DNA of 64,000 nucleotides from NCBI GenBank assembly GCA_026874595.1, contig CM049311.1, positions 72,976,953 to 73,040,952 of the forward strand, in the 5' to 3' direction. Every line of letters begins with the position of its first letter. Position 1 is the stretch's first letter. This DNA comes from Sipunculus nudus. Its lineage: Eukaryota > Annelida > Sipuncula > Golfingiida > Sipunculidae. The notes below the pieces were generated by a model that was not told where the DNA came from, searched no databases, and saw only the letters and a program-made list of their open reading frames with translations. This document shows, piece by piece, positions 26,192 to 41,300 of the stretch. Position numbers and translations under genes: made by a program.

Positions 26192-29100
26192 CTGAAACAG
26201 CACAGCAGCTATTAGTTCTGTGCACCTACATATACCATGACTATACACAAAATACACATTCACACACATACACACATAAATATATACTGTATGTGCATAT
26301 AATGTATGACATATGAATGTATATTTTATATATTTATGTCTACCTGTCCATGTGTCTGTTATAAAGTCTGAGCAACTATTAATCTTCTGTCATATCCATC
26401 TGTCAGTCTGTCTCACTCTCTGTTTGTCTTTCCATCTCTTTGTTTATCTGTACACAAGATATCTGAACAAAAGCACTGCAAGAGTGCATAATAGGCCCAA
26501 TGTATGCCTTGTGACCTCTGACTTCATTAAATCTTACATGCTTTATTGATAACTGAAACAGGTGAGAAACTCTTATCAGTAAATATTTTAGTGAGTTTCA
26601 TGAATCTCCAAGTCATCAAGTCTGGTAATCTCTGCGTAGATTTGTAGAGAATTAGAATTGAACTCCAGTAATACACTGGTTAATATTTCTGTTGAATTTC
26701 ATCAGATTCCATCATATTCCTGTAAATTATCATGCCAACAGATTAATTTATGGATGTTGCCCCTACCATAATATAAGCCTTCAAAGATTTGGGAATAAAA
26801 AGTTGTACATGGTTTTCAGAAAAATAATTTGACGTGTTGGCCTAAATGAAAGGAAGAATCTTGTCTAATAGACCTTTTCTATGATTATGCGTGCTGCACA
26901 TAACAGTCATCTGCTGGGGTTTGGGTCTATTGAGCCAGCATGGTGTGTTTATTAAATGAGCAGATACATGACACATACACAGGCAGGAACCCCCCCCCCC
27001 CCTCCCCCAACTCTAATGATAAGAGAAAAATCTTTTGCTTTTTTCATTTGAGATAGAGTAAATAGCCCCTATTTTGCTGATATAACCAACACAAATTGAA
27101 AGTGTCAATTGACCTATCAATGAACTCTATGTGACCTTAATCAAATATTCATTCAATAATAATTAAAAGCATTGAACTACTGTATTAATGTGTGTATAAG
27201 ACGACCCTGTGTAAAAGACAACCCCCCCCCCCCCAATGTTGAACCTCAAATTTTGGTTCAAATTATTTTTCAGCATTCTTAAGTTGGAGCTGCCAGGTAC
27301 TGAGGATCACTGTCAGCATAATGATCACTTTAACACTGATGATTGAAATGGGATTTTATAATTTTTTATACTTAAAATGGTCAGTATTTTTTATGATGCT
27401 CCAAGTGAAAACAGAAAAGAAATATAGAAAGGAATGGAGCAGACCAAAAGGGAACTAGACATTTCTTGGCACCGCAGGTGCCAGAGTATCCCCAGACATA
27501 GTAGGCCCCCACCCCCTTTATAAATAGACCCCCATTTTTAGCAGCATATACTGACACTTGGCATATTTATTGTTTCTTCCATCTAACAATCCTCAATCTT
27601 GTTGAAGATGTTGGTCCTGTGACCTTGATCTTTTTAAAGATGTGTCCTGTGACCTTGACCTTTGACCTCATGACCCCAAAATCAATTCTGGTCTTGCTTT
27701 TCCAATGGGACATATGCAAATTAAGTTTGAAATCTATACATCAATAAAGAAGGAATTATCACCCAGAAACTAATTTTTGGACAGATGGCTCCTGTGACCT
27801 TCACCTTAGACCTTGTGACCTCAAAATTGATAGTGTTCTTCCTCTCTTGGCAGGAGAACTATATGTGCAAGATGAAAGATCTGAGATGAAATGTTTGGCT
27901 GAAAATGAATCCACATCTTTTTAAAGATGTGTCCTGTGACCTTGACCTTTGACCTCATGACCCCAAAATCAATTTGGGTCTTGCTTTTCCAATGGGACAT
28001 ATATAAGTCAAGTTTGAAATCAATACATCAATAAAAGCAGGAATTATCATTCAGAAACTAATTTTTGGACAGATAGCTCCTGTGGCCTTGACCTTTGACC
28101 TTGTGACCCCAAAATTTATATGGATCATCCACTATTGGCAAGTGAGCTATATATTAAAGATGGAAGACCTAGGATGAAAGTTTGGCTAAAAATGCATCCA
28201 CAGTATCTTTGAAAATGCCAGTCCAGTGACCTTGACCTTTGATCTCATGACCCTAGAACCTATTGGGTTCTTACTTTAGTGTAGGGCCATATGGCTATCA
28301 ACACTGGAGATATCATAAGAGGTGTGTGATTTTCACCATATATGGCAATATTCAAGGTCAAGACCACTATCATAGGAAAGATCATGACCCCAATTTAAAT
28401 AAACATCATCCCATAACCCATACCTATGTATATGCATAATATAAAAGAAATCTGTCCATTAGTTTTTTACTTACAATGCTCACAGCAATTTTGGGGGTAT
28501 TAAACGGCACGAAAACAAGTAAAGAATAACAGGTGGCGCCACCAGTTTCTGGAACATGACAACCCTATCCATGATCTTCCATCAACTTGATTTTGGGATA
28601 AATCCATGCAAGATTTCTTGAGATATTAAAGAATTTGTGTGATTTTCCCCAAAATTGGACCTATTCAAGGTCAAGGACACTCTCTTAGTAAAGGTCATGA
28701 CCTCATTTTAAATAGGCGTAGTCCTCTCACCCATATCTATACATATACCAAGTTTGGTAAAGTTCCGTGAAATATTTTTTGGGTTATTGCGCCAATAAGA
28801 TTTATATGCGGCGGCGGCGGCGGGACCGGTTTGAAAACATAGTATCCCCCGACTTTGTCTGGGGATACAATTAATTAAACATATCAAAGAATGTGTATTA
28901 TACAACAATTCAAATTAATATCATAAGAGACATTAAAGGGTCAATTTTAGGGCCTGAATTTGGGTAATAACTTATTATCCAGGAGATGGCACCCACTAAG
29001 AATAACCATGTCAAGAGAATTTGCATTACAGGGCACTGATACCTTCCTCTTTAAAAAAGATAAATTAATTTCAAAGAAACGTATGTCCTCTGCATAATTT

Positions 29101-32100
29101 GAGGGAGATCACCCCAAACACCCACTGCATATCAGCATCCACATCCACAAGTGGCTTACTATCGAAAATTACATTTTCCTGGCCTGTTCACAACCATGTC
29201 ACAGTCACCAAATTTTCCCACAAAATATATTACCTTTGCATAAACGACTTTGGTCAGTTTCAAATTTATTCCATTGTACCAGTGAGGAAGGAAAAACGTA
29301 ATTAGGTAATGACCCAGAAGGACTTTCTTGAACTACATTACTTATACGACATTTAACTGTGTGCAAGTTCAATGCTACCTTTTAGAAACCAGGGTTTTCA
29401 TTCAGTTACTACTGAATTTATCATTTCCCAAGAGGATATACGCACCTAATCCGGGGTTTCATTTTAAAATTGTAAGGAAATTGGTCATATTTATGAAACT
29501 CGGTCCCTTTCTTGAACTTTATTGATCCGTTATAATACATTCATTTCTTGACGTAGTCCAGTAATACAAGCTTGACAAACTTCATGTCACCTGAGGAAAG
29601 GCCGCTTCATATTTATAATTACAACGCACTACTGGTTGTCTTGTAATCAAAGTGCCATGTGCGAGTCTTCCTGTCTGTAAGTGTGCAAGCCAGCTGACAG
29701 CATCTACATTCACTGGACTTGTGAACATTTTACGTGGTAAATAAGGCACCATATGAAACAAGGGACCCATGGGCCATGGCGCTCAGCTGTTATATATGAT
29801 AAAAAATATGATTTGGGAATGAAGCACATGCTGGTTTTATGTGGTAATAAATATAAGCTTTATTATGAGTTGTTGGTGTTTAGCATGATTTTGATAGTAT
29901 CTTTGGAGACAGGGAAGAGGATTGATTTCATTTATTTTATTAACAAATGGAGTGCTATTGTCACACAGATTTTGACTTGGCCATATAACTTATAAGCAGC
30001 ACATATAAAAAAAAGAGTAACTATTTATTAAAATTTAATAACAAATATTGTGCCAATATAATTTTTAATAAAAAAAATAAGAAAATCATGTGATTTTTCA
30101 AAGTAAAATACAACTGAAATGATTATTAAAATAATATTATAGAATATATTCATGAATGCATTCATGAATACATTTTGAAAGTATCTGCACTGGTATTCAA
30201 ATACTTTCATTTTTACCTGAATCCTATTCTTATGCAATAAAATTTTTTAATGCAGTACATATTCATATTCTTATTCAAATACATTTGCAAAGCATTCGCA
30301 CCATGTCTAGTATTTATTCAGTTTTAGCCGAACAATGATGTTGAGAATCCAGAATATACAAAATTTACAAATTTAAATAATGATCACAAGTACCTGGTTT
30401 TATGGCTTTTATTTATATTAAGAAAAATAAATGTAATATATTCACTTTGGACTACTTTCACAACAATCTACACACTCGACACAGTAGGAATCTAGATTAA
30501 TATTATCAACTGCATCTTTGTCTATCATTAATTTCCTTCATATGATCCCTAATGATTAGTAATGAATAATATGATTTATTTTTTTATCATTAAAATTTAA
30601 CTGAAAATACCACAGGTGACTGCATGGTGTTATTTGGAATAACATTGACACTGACATTCTATCCATCCCTACAAAATTCTTACATCATCAGTAACTGCAA
30701 GTTAATTTTCTGTTAATTATCAACTAACATATTCCTTTTCTATTAATTTTTCTTTAATTTGTTATTAAAAACCAATAAAAAATTATTAATTTATTGTTTA
30801 TTGTTATGTTGCTTTTCAAAACAACTACTAGATGAGTTGGGTTGGACACCTGGATCAACTGTGGCTGGGCATTAGCTGCCCCAGTGTATGCTTCGCCTCA
30901 AGCGTGCATAATCTGATGAAAGGTCAACAAGGTCAACATACAGGTGACTGAAGAGGGGCTGGATTGAGCCTGGGTCTGACATGGTCTCATAAAAACATTA
31001 ATAAAAGCTATATTTAGCCAATTACTTTCAGCTTTCTAAACTACAAAGATGAAATCCCTATGTGTGCATGATATGAAAATAAAATCAACAGTGCTTTCAG
31101 GAAACAAACGTGCCATGGTCAAAGTTGGGCAAAATTTAAGGTACTAATTTTATATTTATACTAATAACTCATAAAATTTGAAAAATTCAGAACTAATTTT
31201 GGGTATTCAATTGAATCTTGATTAAATAATGTTACATCCATGACAAAAAAATCTCTAGCTTCAGCATTCCTCTTGTTAAGGGAGTAAATATATTTCTTGA
31301 TTTTTTAAAAAGTGCATTATGTTTGGGCCCATAACTTAAAACAATTATGCAATACTGACATCATTTCTGGCATGTGCATAGCAAATGTATAGAAAAATAT
31401 GTATATTATATATGATCAAAGTCAGATCAGTGGTTTTGATATTAGGCAGTCTTAGAGTGTAACAATGGGTTTTTAATGCGAAAATGAAGTTTTTCATTAA
31501 TACCTGGAAGGAATTAAGTCCTAGTGATCAAATTCTTGGCAAGGTAGGGGATTTTGGAGACATCTAACTGTATGCTAAATTTTAGGAACTTAGAGCCGAA
31601 GCTGGGGAGCTGAGATCTAGCAAACTGCATAACACTAGCTTGATGTAAACAATATGTGACATGGTGCTTGAAAACATGAATAAAATCTACAGTTTTTGAT
31701 TAATTGGTTTCAAATTTTTGGTGTTAACAGTTGAAATGGTAACAAAAACATGCTTTGAAAATTAAATCCACAGCAGTTACAGGAAAAAAACGTGCCATGG
31801 TCAAACTTGGGCAAAATTCAATGTATCAATTTTATATTTTTGTCAATATTTAAAAAAAATTATCAGATTTTGATCTAATTTTTGGTATATAATTAAATTT
31901 AAATTTTGATTATTTAAAGTTGTATTACTGAAAAAAAGTCCCTACCTTTAACACTTTTGGTCTTAAGTGACCTTTCCTGATTTTTTTACAGTCCGTTATG
32001 TTTTGGCCCATAACTTTTTTAAATTAAATAATATTGACTTATTTTCTGGCATGTACATAGGAACTATGTAGAGGAATATTTATGGTAAATATGAAGAAAA

Positions 32101-32314
32101 CAAGATAAGTGGTTTTGGTATTAGGCAGTCAGGAAGTGTGAAAATAGATTTCTCATAAAAAATGAGGTTTTTCCTTAATTATCGAAGGAACGAAATCCTA
32201 TTGACCCAATTTTCAGCATGGTAGGAGATTTTGGGGACATCTAACTGTATGCCGAATTTCAAATTCATAGATCCAATGGTGTCGAAACGTGCCAGTCTTA
32301 CAGACAGACATCCG

Positions 32315-32346
<32 letters not shown>

Positions 32347-35300
32347 GACGACGGACAATGGACCACGACTATAGCTCAAGATGACTTATAGTCAGCTGAG
32401 CTAAAAATCATCCTTGTATTAATATGCATATTACATGCTACTGGATGGCTATAAGCTAGTTCCCAGCATCCCTTGAGCGAGCGCTGTATACACAAATGAA
32501 CCCAGGGCTCTCAGATCTTGAGTACATGGGTAAGCCCCATAAGCTGATAACAGCTTCAACAATTATTTCACTGCATACATGTTTCAAGTGAATTGCCAAG
32601 ATATTTCTTTCAAAACATACATTAAAACATATATTTTCAGGATTGGGAATTCCGTTTCGGTCTGTCAGTTCCACAATTCTGTCCGTGATTGTGGAAAATC
32701 ACTGGCTCCACTGTCATAAGGGCTTTCATATATTGATTCCATTAAAATTCCTGTGTCAATGCGGCAAGGGCAAACCTTTTCTTATCAATTATTTAACTAT
32801 GTGCGTATGTAAATCTGATGTATAAATGATAAATTTAAACAAAAACAAAGCACTGTAATGTTCTTCATCGAGTGTTCATTACCACCATACGGACATGATC
32901 ATCAATATTCACGGCAACCAGTTCGACCGACGTAATAATACTGATTGCCGTAAATTATCCTTGGCGGCTCTGAGGACGCTGAAAAACTTTTACTCATGTA
33001 TAAGACGGCCCCCCTTTTTGCCAAATATTTTTAGGATAAAATTTGTCATTCTGTACACGAACAAATATGGTAACAAGCAACTAATCAGGTGATTGTAAAC
33101 ATTGTAAAGTGTCAATCATCTGACAAAAACAAAATTTGCATAATTTGACAGAGCTCTGTCAAACAGAACGTGTAGTCTGTACATTTACCCATGTCAGCAT
33201 GTTTTCAGGGATATTTTTTTTTACAAAGGAGACAGTATATAAAATTCTTGGCCAAAGGTTTCAGGAGCCATTCCTCCAAGTACCAAGTGAATAATAATGT
33301 CTTACCTGGCACGTAATTTGTATGAGACAAATAATCCAAAATAGTGCAAGACAGTTCACAATGACTGCAATATATTCAACCATGGAGGACAGCAATAGTA
33401 GGCCTAGTTGATGATGTCAGTCAATACGACATCATACTTCATCGATCTTTGTGATGTCATTATGATGTTGTAAGCAGCTCTCACTACGATTGGCATGGAA
33501 GACCTGAGGGCATTTTGGGGCTCATTATAATAATTAGGTGGGCAGAGCATTTGGGTTGTGGTGGATAGGTTAATGGGGTACCTTTGAACAAGGTTATTGT
33601 TATTTATGGTAACTCCCGCTTTCGCTTATCAGTGCAATCTTGTGTTCATTTAGTGAAACACATAACGTTTGAGTAAGGCATTAAAACTGGCTAATTCCTT
33701 TGTTCATTATTATACATTTGAGTGGATCGCTAAAAGGAATACATAAAGCTTCACTATGTTGAAATATGATTGAAGTTAACATTTAATCGAAAAGATAGAT
33801 ATCTAGAACTTCTAAATCGTTCAAAGTTTCAATACTAGATGGCGCTGTTAAGCAAGTGCGGGAGTTACCGTAAGTAACAATAATCTTGTTCAAAGGTACC
33901 CTATTGCCACCAAAAGATGGCACCTGTGTGGTGGAAAATGTACTAAAATGTATACTACCTGGATGAGAGCGAGTGGTTTATTTTGATTCTTTTGGTAGGA
34001 TTCCTTCAGCTGCTCCTCAGCTTTCAGGATGTCGCTGAAGCTGACGTTCTTGCTGATGCTGTGCTTGTGCCAGGGGTTCTCGTGGGGACTAGACGGACTC
34101 ACAGGGCTCCCAGCATCTTTGTTAACCGTCACCTTGGGCTGTCTGTCTGTGCGGGGTCTGGATACAGGTAAACCCCAGCTGCAACAGATACAGTCATCTA
34201 ACCTTAGAAATCACTAAAATAGTGATAATATATTATCATAAAAGATTGTAATTGGCAATAAGCACTTGTTGGAAAAAAATATACTTTTTAACAATTACAT
34301 ACATTATTCTGATAACATTTGGAATTGAAGTTGTCGATGCATGTGCTGTATCTGTTCCATTTACTGAAACAAAAAAAAATTTAATTCCTATGCTTTATTT
34401 CAGTGTGCATAAATGCTTAAACGGAGTTATCCTCTATATAAGCCTAGATATACCTCCTCTTGAGTCGAAATGCCGGGATATACTCATATCATGTCCAATA
34501 TAAAGATGAATGGATGGTGAAGGAATGGAAGTGACCTAACATTCCATTTGCCTGGGACTAAGTACCTGATACTTGCTCCATCAACACTTGCCCGTCCACC
34601 TGGAGAGGAAGCTAACCTTGAGCTGGCTGGTCCTGGGAGGTCAGGGGGGTCAAGGTCATCCTGCATCAAGTTTTTGAATGACTGCACAACAGAACTGACA
34701 GAGCCCCTTTGAAGAAAGGAAAGTAACATGCTTAATAAAAAAAAGAAAGTATATAAAACATGAGACTTTATAACCTAAAATATATGACTGAATAAGTCTT
34801 GAATATGGCAGAATGAACCATATCATCTTTCTCAGAACTTCACATTACATTATATGATATTATACACAAACAACTGATTGTAGAAGGTCCTGACAAGAAA
34901 CTGTGTTATAACCATATATAATAAAGCCCCCAAAATATATAATTTTTCATCTGGTAATGATAGCCAAAAACATTTTCTTATGAACAGTTGTGTCATGAAC
35001 ACAATTTGTAACAGGGTTTTTCCATGGAATGCTGGGTTTAAAGCAAGTTTCCAAATGCTGCAAGGTTAGTCTGTGGGGTAGGGAGGGCATATACAGTAAT
35101 TATGCTAATTTATACTTACCAGGGGTTGCCGCTGCGAGGTACAGCTCCAGTCTGTTTAGGACTGAAAGCCTCCTGTGATACTTGCTGTTCCTGCTGCTGC
35201 TGTCTCTTCCTCTCTTTCTGTGACAGCTTGACTGTCTTCTTGGCTGGGGTGCTGTGTCAAAATAAATTAATTTGTTTATTCAGGCATTAATTTTACTTGA

Positions 35301-38300
35301 GAAGTTACTATAAGCTGGTACTTACCATAGGAGTAAATATTCTGTGCCCTTATTTTTTATGCATCATGACTTACAGTGGGATTGTATATTAAAAGTAAGG
35401 AATAGTGCTTCGCCACCCACTTGAAATAACTACACCCTCCTCACAGTATGTGCTCTCTACTCTTAAAATTGTTAATTAGAAATACTCTCTGATGAGTATG
35501 ATATATGTTTGTTACCTGTGATGTTTTCATTTCAATAAAATCAAAGAAGAAATACTCTCTGACTACCAAACATAATTTAGCCAGAATGAATCAAATGGTC
35601 CAAACAATTTTCCAATTCTTCCAAGACAATCAAAACTAGCAAAAAACCATCCTTTCTACTGTATCCACTACACTCTCCACTAGTATTGGGAATCAGCTGT
35701 AATTTTATGAATGATCATAGTAAAAATAGATTGAGCTCTACCAACCAATAATCAGAATTAATTACATGCCTGAGTGTATAAAATTTCTGGCCAAATATAG
35801 ATGTATATGTCTCAACTGAATTTTGTCTAAAATAATCTAATAAAGCAATAGCCTATGTGTATATTGTAAACTAAGGTATGAATTTATTAGTAATTAGACT
35901 TTTCTAAAGTTTGCTCACATAAATTTCAAGAAATTGTGACTTTCCACATCTGAAAGCCTGAGTTATGTATAAAACTCTATGACTGATTATGGCACTGCAT
36001 TATCAATCTTCAGGTCATTCCCATTAAACTGTTCAATCATCAGTTATATACAACCATCGGCCCATCACTATTCTCCACAAGTGATATTATTAAACAAACC
36101 TGGCAGACTTAACAGATTGCTGCTCATGCTGTTTTTCTAATGTCTCCTGCTCCATAATTGCCCTCAGCCCTACAGGAGCTGTTGACTGAGGACTGGTGGC
36201 CAGGGGTGGTGATGTAAGACACGCCCCTGGAGAAGGAAACAGCTGACATGGAGAACTGGGAGATCTGACTGCCGGCCAGACACCGCCGCCACCTGGTGAC
36301 ACACTGAGTGATAAGGCTTTCATGGGTTCTTCTGGTATCTGTGGTGACTGTCAGAAATAAAACATACCTTAAGTCTGCAGTGCAAAAATATGGTCATATA
36401 ACATTTGTTCTATCTTTAATGTTTACCAATTAAGAAAATAGCAAAGTATAAGATATTTAAGAAAATATAAGATACTTCTCGTGTTTAAAGCTGTTAGCAA
36501 TAACACATCAATATATCGGTCTTGAGAGCTCTTCAGCCAAGATTTGTTTCTTATTAGGCTTTCATACATGTTGCAATTATAATCCCAGTTTATAAATGTA
36601 ACAATATAACATGAACTTTTCATTGAGATTGTATCATTACCATCAATCAAACGAAAAAGTGAAAATCAAACAACCTTAAATCTCTCATTCTGCAATACTG
36701 ATTGCTGAGAACTAATCCATTCAAAAACAATTTTGAAGCAGACAACAGTAGTTATTCTGGTGCAGATAGTGTCTTACCGGAGGGCTGACTCTCTCCTCGA
36801 TGACCTGGGACAGGTCTAGCTCTGGTATGGATGGGGTATCTGAGGACACTGACACAGTCCTCTCAGATGTCCTTCTGCCTGACATCGGTGGTCTGCTCTC
36901 CGCTGCTTCCTCACCTAAAACAATCAACAAATAATATCTAGGACTACCTGCTGAGCTCAACATTCAAACACAGTAGAAATAAAACAGGCATGAGAGAGGA
37001 CCCATGGAACATTTTCTGAAAGTAGGTGTTAGTTGTCCAGCTGGTTACATGTATTACATATGCAAGAACAAGAGTGAAATGAAGTGAGATTTCCTGGAAA
37101 TTCCTGGAACAGAAATTTAGAAAATTCGTGAAATCAGACTTAGTGCCTGTGCCGGCATAATATTTTAACCTTAGAAATAAAATGGAAATTTCAATTGTTG
37201 AGGATTCTAGAGCCAGTATTCTGCAGATAATATGTGAATGAGTCAATCCAAAAAAATTCATACTTACCAGAGCTTTTAGTCCTGTTTCTTTTTTTCTTAG
37301 ATTTAGCCTTTTTCAAAATGACATCATCTCTGGTTTTGTGTACAGAATCCGTTTTCAGGACCTGATCTGCATATTCATGTTCCAGGGCATCCAGATATTC
37401 ATAATCTGGCCAATCACTATAAGGAGTTATTAGTCTCATTGACATGCTTGGCACCTGAAATCAATTGTTCAGATTGTTTACCGAGTGAAACATGTCTAAT
37501 AAGGACAGTGAAGTAATAAAAATGTTTTCCATACTATTACCAATAAATTAAGATTTTTTTTATATTTTATGTAAAATATCTTATAGTGAATCAAAAGATT
37601 AAATACTGTATAAATGTATTTTAGTGAATGTAAAATGTGTATAGGATATCTCAGTAAATAAAATGTTAAAAACTGTGGCATCCATATGGTCACTAACATT
37701 CAGATATTTCAAATGTCTGTTAAGGATATTTGTTATAGCTAATGGTCTAAGGGGTTGACACACTATACTTACCAAATGGCGGTAGTAAACAGTCAACTCT
37801 TGAAGAGTATCTTCACTCAGTACATCCAAGGACCTGCATGAAAGGTGTTCTTTTAATACCACACACAAGATTCTATGCAAATATCAATGATATTTATTTT
37901 ACCAAGAGACTGATGTTGATGTTATAACCTTTTATGGTAATTCCAGGTTCAAATTCTGTATTTGTTATCATCACATTCACGAAACAATAACTTAAACTTG
38001 AAGAGAAAAAATAACTCTTCTTTAGAAAAGCATTTATAGTTTTTTGAAAATGCTGCTTGCAGATGATCTGAACTTTTGAAATAAACTTACCTTGTTTCAA
38101 CCAGAGCTGCAAGGTTCAGACAGATGAACTGTTGACATGTCGCTTTCAGTTGGTCTGCATTGTACATGGAAGCAAATTCAAGCACCTCACAAGAATTCTT
38201 CAAGTTCACTACAAGGGACAAATACTTGTGTACTTTATATTTTGTGCCATGCACATACAGTGAAACTCCCACTTGCGGACAACTCAGTAAAGCGGACAAC

Positions 38301-41300
38301 TCACTAATGCGGACATTAAATCTCAGTCCCTTCAAATTTGCCTCTATATTATGTTTAACATAAACTCAGTAAAGTGGACAACTCAATATCCTGGACGATG
38401 GACAAAATTTCCCGTCCCGCCTGCATATCCAGTACATATTTCGAACCTCTAAAGCAGACAGACAATGCGAGCTCAATTTTTGTTCATATATCTGCCGGCA
38501 GATGGCGCTCCAAGGTCATGACCTCATATGACCCTTTTGGTCAAAGTGATAGCCATAGAACATGCGTAATTTGGTGAACCATCGAGATATTTTAAGTGAA
38601 TATTTAGTCGAAATTGTTGTTTATTTCTATTAATGTGTAGATATCACAATCATTACTTAATAAAGATTGGCTGGTCAATCAGAAAAAAACCTGAGCTTTT
38701 CATTTGACAAGACCACCATCAAAGTTTAAGCATTGCGATCGGTGTCTGGCCCGGGGAGTAGCCATATGCATGTATATTTCACTTTATAAATACCTGCATG
38801 TTCTCACATGAGAAATGGTTCTTCAGAAAAAAAAAACTATAAATATTGATATGGTCCACTTGAGGATATGTGTGGTGCATTCATTTTTAATGACTTTCTT
38901 TACTGAAACATCAGCCTTGTTATGTCAGGAGATACAGCCTTCATTCATCATGAAGATACACCATACCGATATTGATAGTGAAACATTTCTTTTAATTCCT
39001 ATATAATAGATGCTTTGAATACAAGCTTATGAAACAATAATTGCCATATAACATGGTTTATTAGCAGACAAACACAGCTATGGCAAGACCTTTTGATTTA
39101 CTGGCCACCCTTGTGTCAGTCCCCAAGGGTCTATCTGAGATTTCAAAAAATAATTCAGACCCTAAAATAATGAGTTTATCTGATTATTTGTAATTTTAAG
39201 TACTCACAGAGACTGGCTGCAGCCACTTCACAGATCTGTTTCAGTCGAGTGATCAGCAGCTGATCAGCAACCACCAATACATTACAGATGAACTCAGTAT
39301 CATCAGAACCTGCAAGAGTAGATGCCTGTTATAAAAGATGCCTGTTATAAAAGATGCCTGTTATAAAAGATGCCTGTTATATAAGATGCCTGTTATATAA
39401 GATGTCTGTTAAAAAGGATGCTGGTTATATAAGATGCCTGTTATATAAGAGCCTATCACTGTGAATGGTCCACAACCAATATATCAGGAGGAAGACTGCT
39501 ATAATAAACCTTAATGATATGACCAGACTGGCCACAGAATAAACTGAATAATGGCTGAATGATAAATTCTAACTTCACAATAACCTGAAAAAAATATTAA
39601 ATATCTCAACAAATATGTATATAATTAAGGTCTGTCTTAAAAAAACTGTCAACCAAAAAAATTTATGTACTTTCTCTACATGGCAATTATTCCATCAAAT
39701 ATGCTCCTAAGTCATCATGTGGCCTGCTCAAACTCGCCATATGGCATATAACACTCCTTTTCCAGCATCCCTACTGATGTTGCACACTACAAAGTGATGG
39801 TCAAAAATTGATTATGTTGTACTAACTTCCCTTCAAATATTTCTGTTTACTATTTTAGCTTACCTGAAGGTATGCCTATTAAGTCAAAACCAACATGCTC
39901 AAGCCATGAACATTTTGTCAACTCAAACACCAGTATGTACACCCTGTGTGGGTTCTATGTGAAAATGATGACCTAAATTGTACTCTGCATGAAGAATTTG
40001 TGGTAGTTAAAGGGGCCCAATCACCTATAAAGCATGTTGAGTTAACATGGAAAATAGCGTCTTCCCTTTAAAATAAATCTGTACCTGCCAAAATACTGTC
40101 TTGAAACCATTTGCTTACTCCTGTTAACAAGTGTTAAAAGCAGTGGACCGGGCGCAATCGCAAGGCGTCAACATAAACACAGTGCTTGGGGCTGTGCCAC
40201 AACATGTGTCAATCAGGAGATGCCTTGACTGACTTGGCCAAAAAAAATATAATACATGTTCCCGCTGGCTGAAACAGGGTGTATTGCCTCTTAATTGGAC
40301 CTCCTGTCACATGGCCTTGTTATGGTACACAGACACATTTGGACTGTGTAGACCAACATGCAAAGCGTAACAAGGTGTTTAACAGCCGTATGCCAGGAAA
40401 TGAGACTTGTGTGCTGGGATGGTTCTGGTGGGAAACTTTTGTATAAAGCAACTGACAGTGTGAAAGAACAGATATAATATTGCTCCTGATTATGTCCCAT
40501 TAATTACACGAGTCAGCTACAGGAAGACATTTCTGCCTCTGTGTGTATGATCTAGGTGTTCTTTGTTATTTTTTCACATTCAGTGTGTAAATACAACATA
40601 TACTAATGCTGCGTTCGATACCTCTGGAATAGATGGTACGTACGAGTTTCCCCAGTGGGAAATCCTGTTCGACACGTGATCCACTGGGAAACTGGGATTC
40701 GGCGGAGCAAGTCGATATGTTCCACTTAGCGACCTTCACCTTTATTCTCTGCTTTTCAATATGTAGGGAGCAAATAAAGACACCAATCTAGGCAATATTT
40801 GACTGGTTTACTTAAAAGTTTTAAATGACAAATAAAGTTGAACAAATGTAACTTGAAACATATTTTACTAATCGGTTTCTTTTTGGTTACTATCACAACC
40901 TAGACATCTGGTCAGTGGGTCTTTTGTTGGGTACCGAACGTTGGCATGTCGTATGAACGAGCTGCCATCTGGAACACACCATCTGTACGAGCGGTAACGA
41001 ACGCAGCATAAAAAGGCAGCAGTAAATTAATTTTATGTACATCAGAAAAGATGCTGTTCTTCAGTACACAAGGAATTTCACTCTAGCCAATATGAGACCA
41101 ACCTGATGGGAATTTATTTTTTACTGTATCCGTTTCTGTATTTAATATACCTACCTGACACACCAAGAGCATCATCAGTGTACAGGTAATTAAGTACCAC
41201 CTTCAAGATGTCACCTGGTACAGGCAGACTCAATGTCTCTGTCTGAGAGGTCTGTCAATCAAAACAATAAAGTAAGGTTGTTATATAATGCAACTACAAA

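Noticed and set aside
29753-29995. Hydrophobic frame of about 75 codons repeated at 44891, 47370 and 52038, and an opposite-strand frame at 30028, 45221, 47647 and 52247
   Set aside because: Both strands are open in all copies because the copies are alike and AT-rich. At least two copies carry frameshifts or stops near the ends. No evidence of coding selection can be claimed.
35102-35290. Leu/Cys-rich + strand frame, and other + strand frames over IBTK exons (33983, 34029, 50895, 60709, 60713)
   Set aside because: They are antisense shadows of minus-strand IBTK exons.
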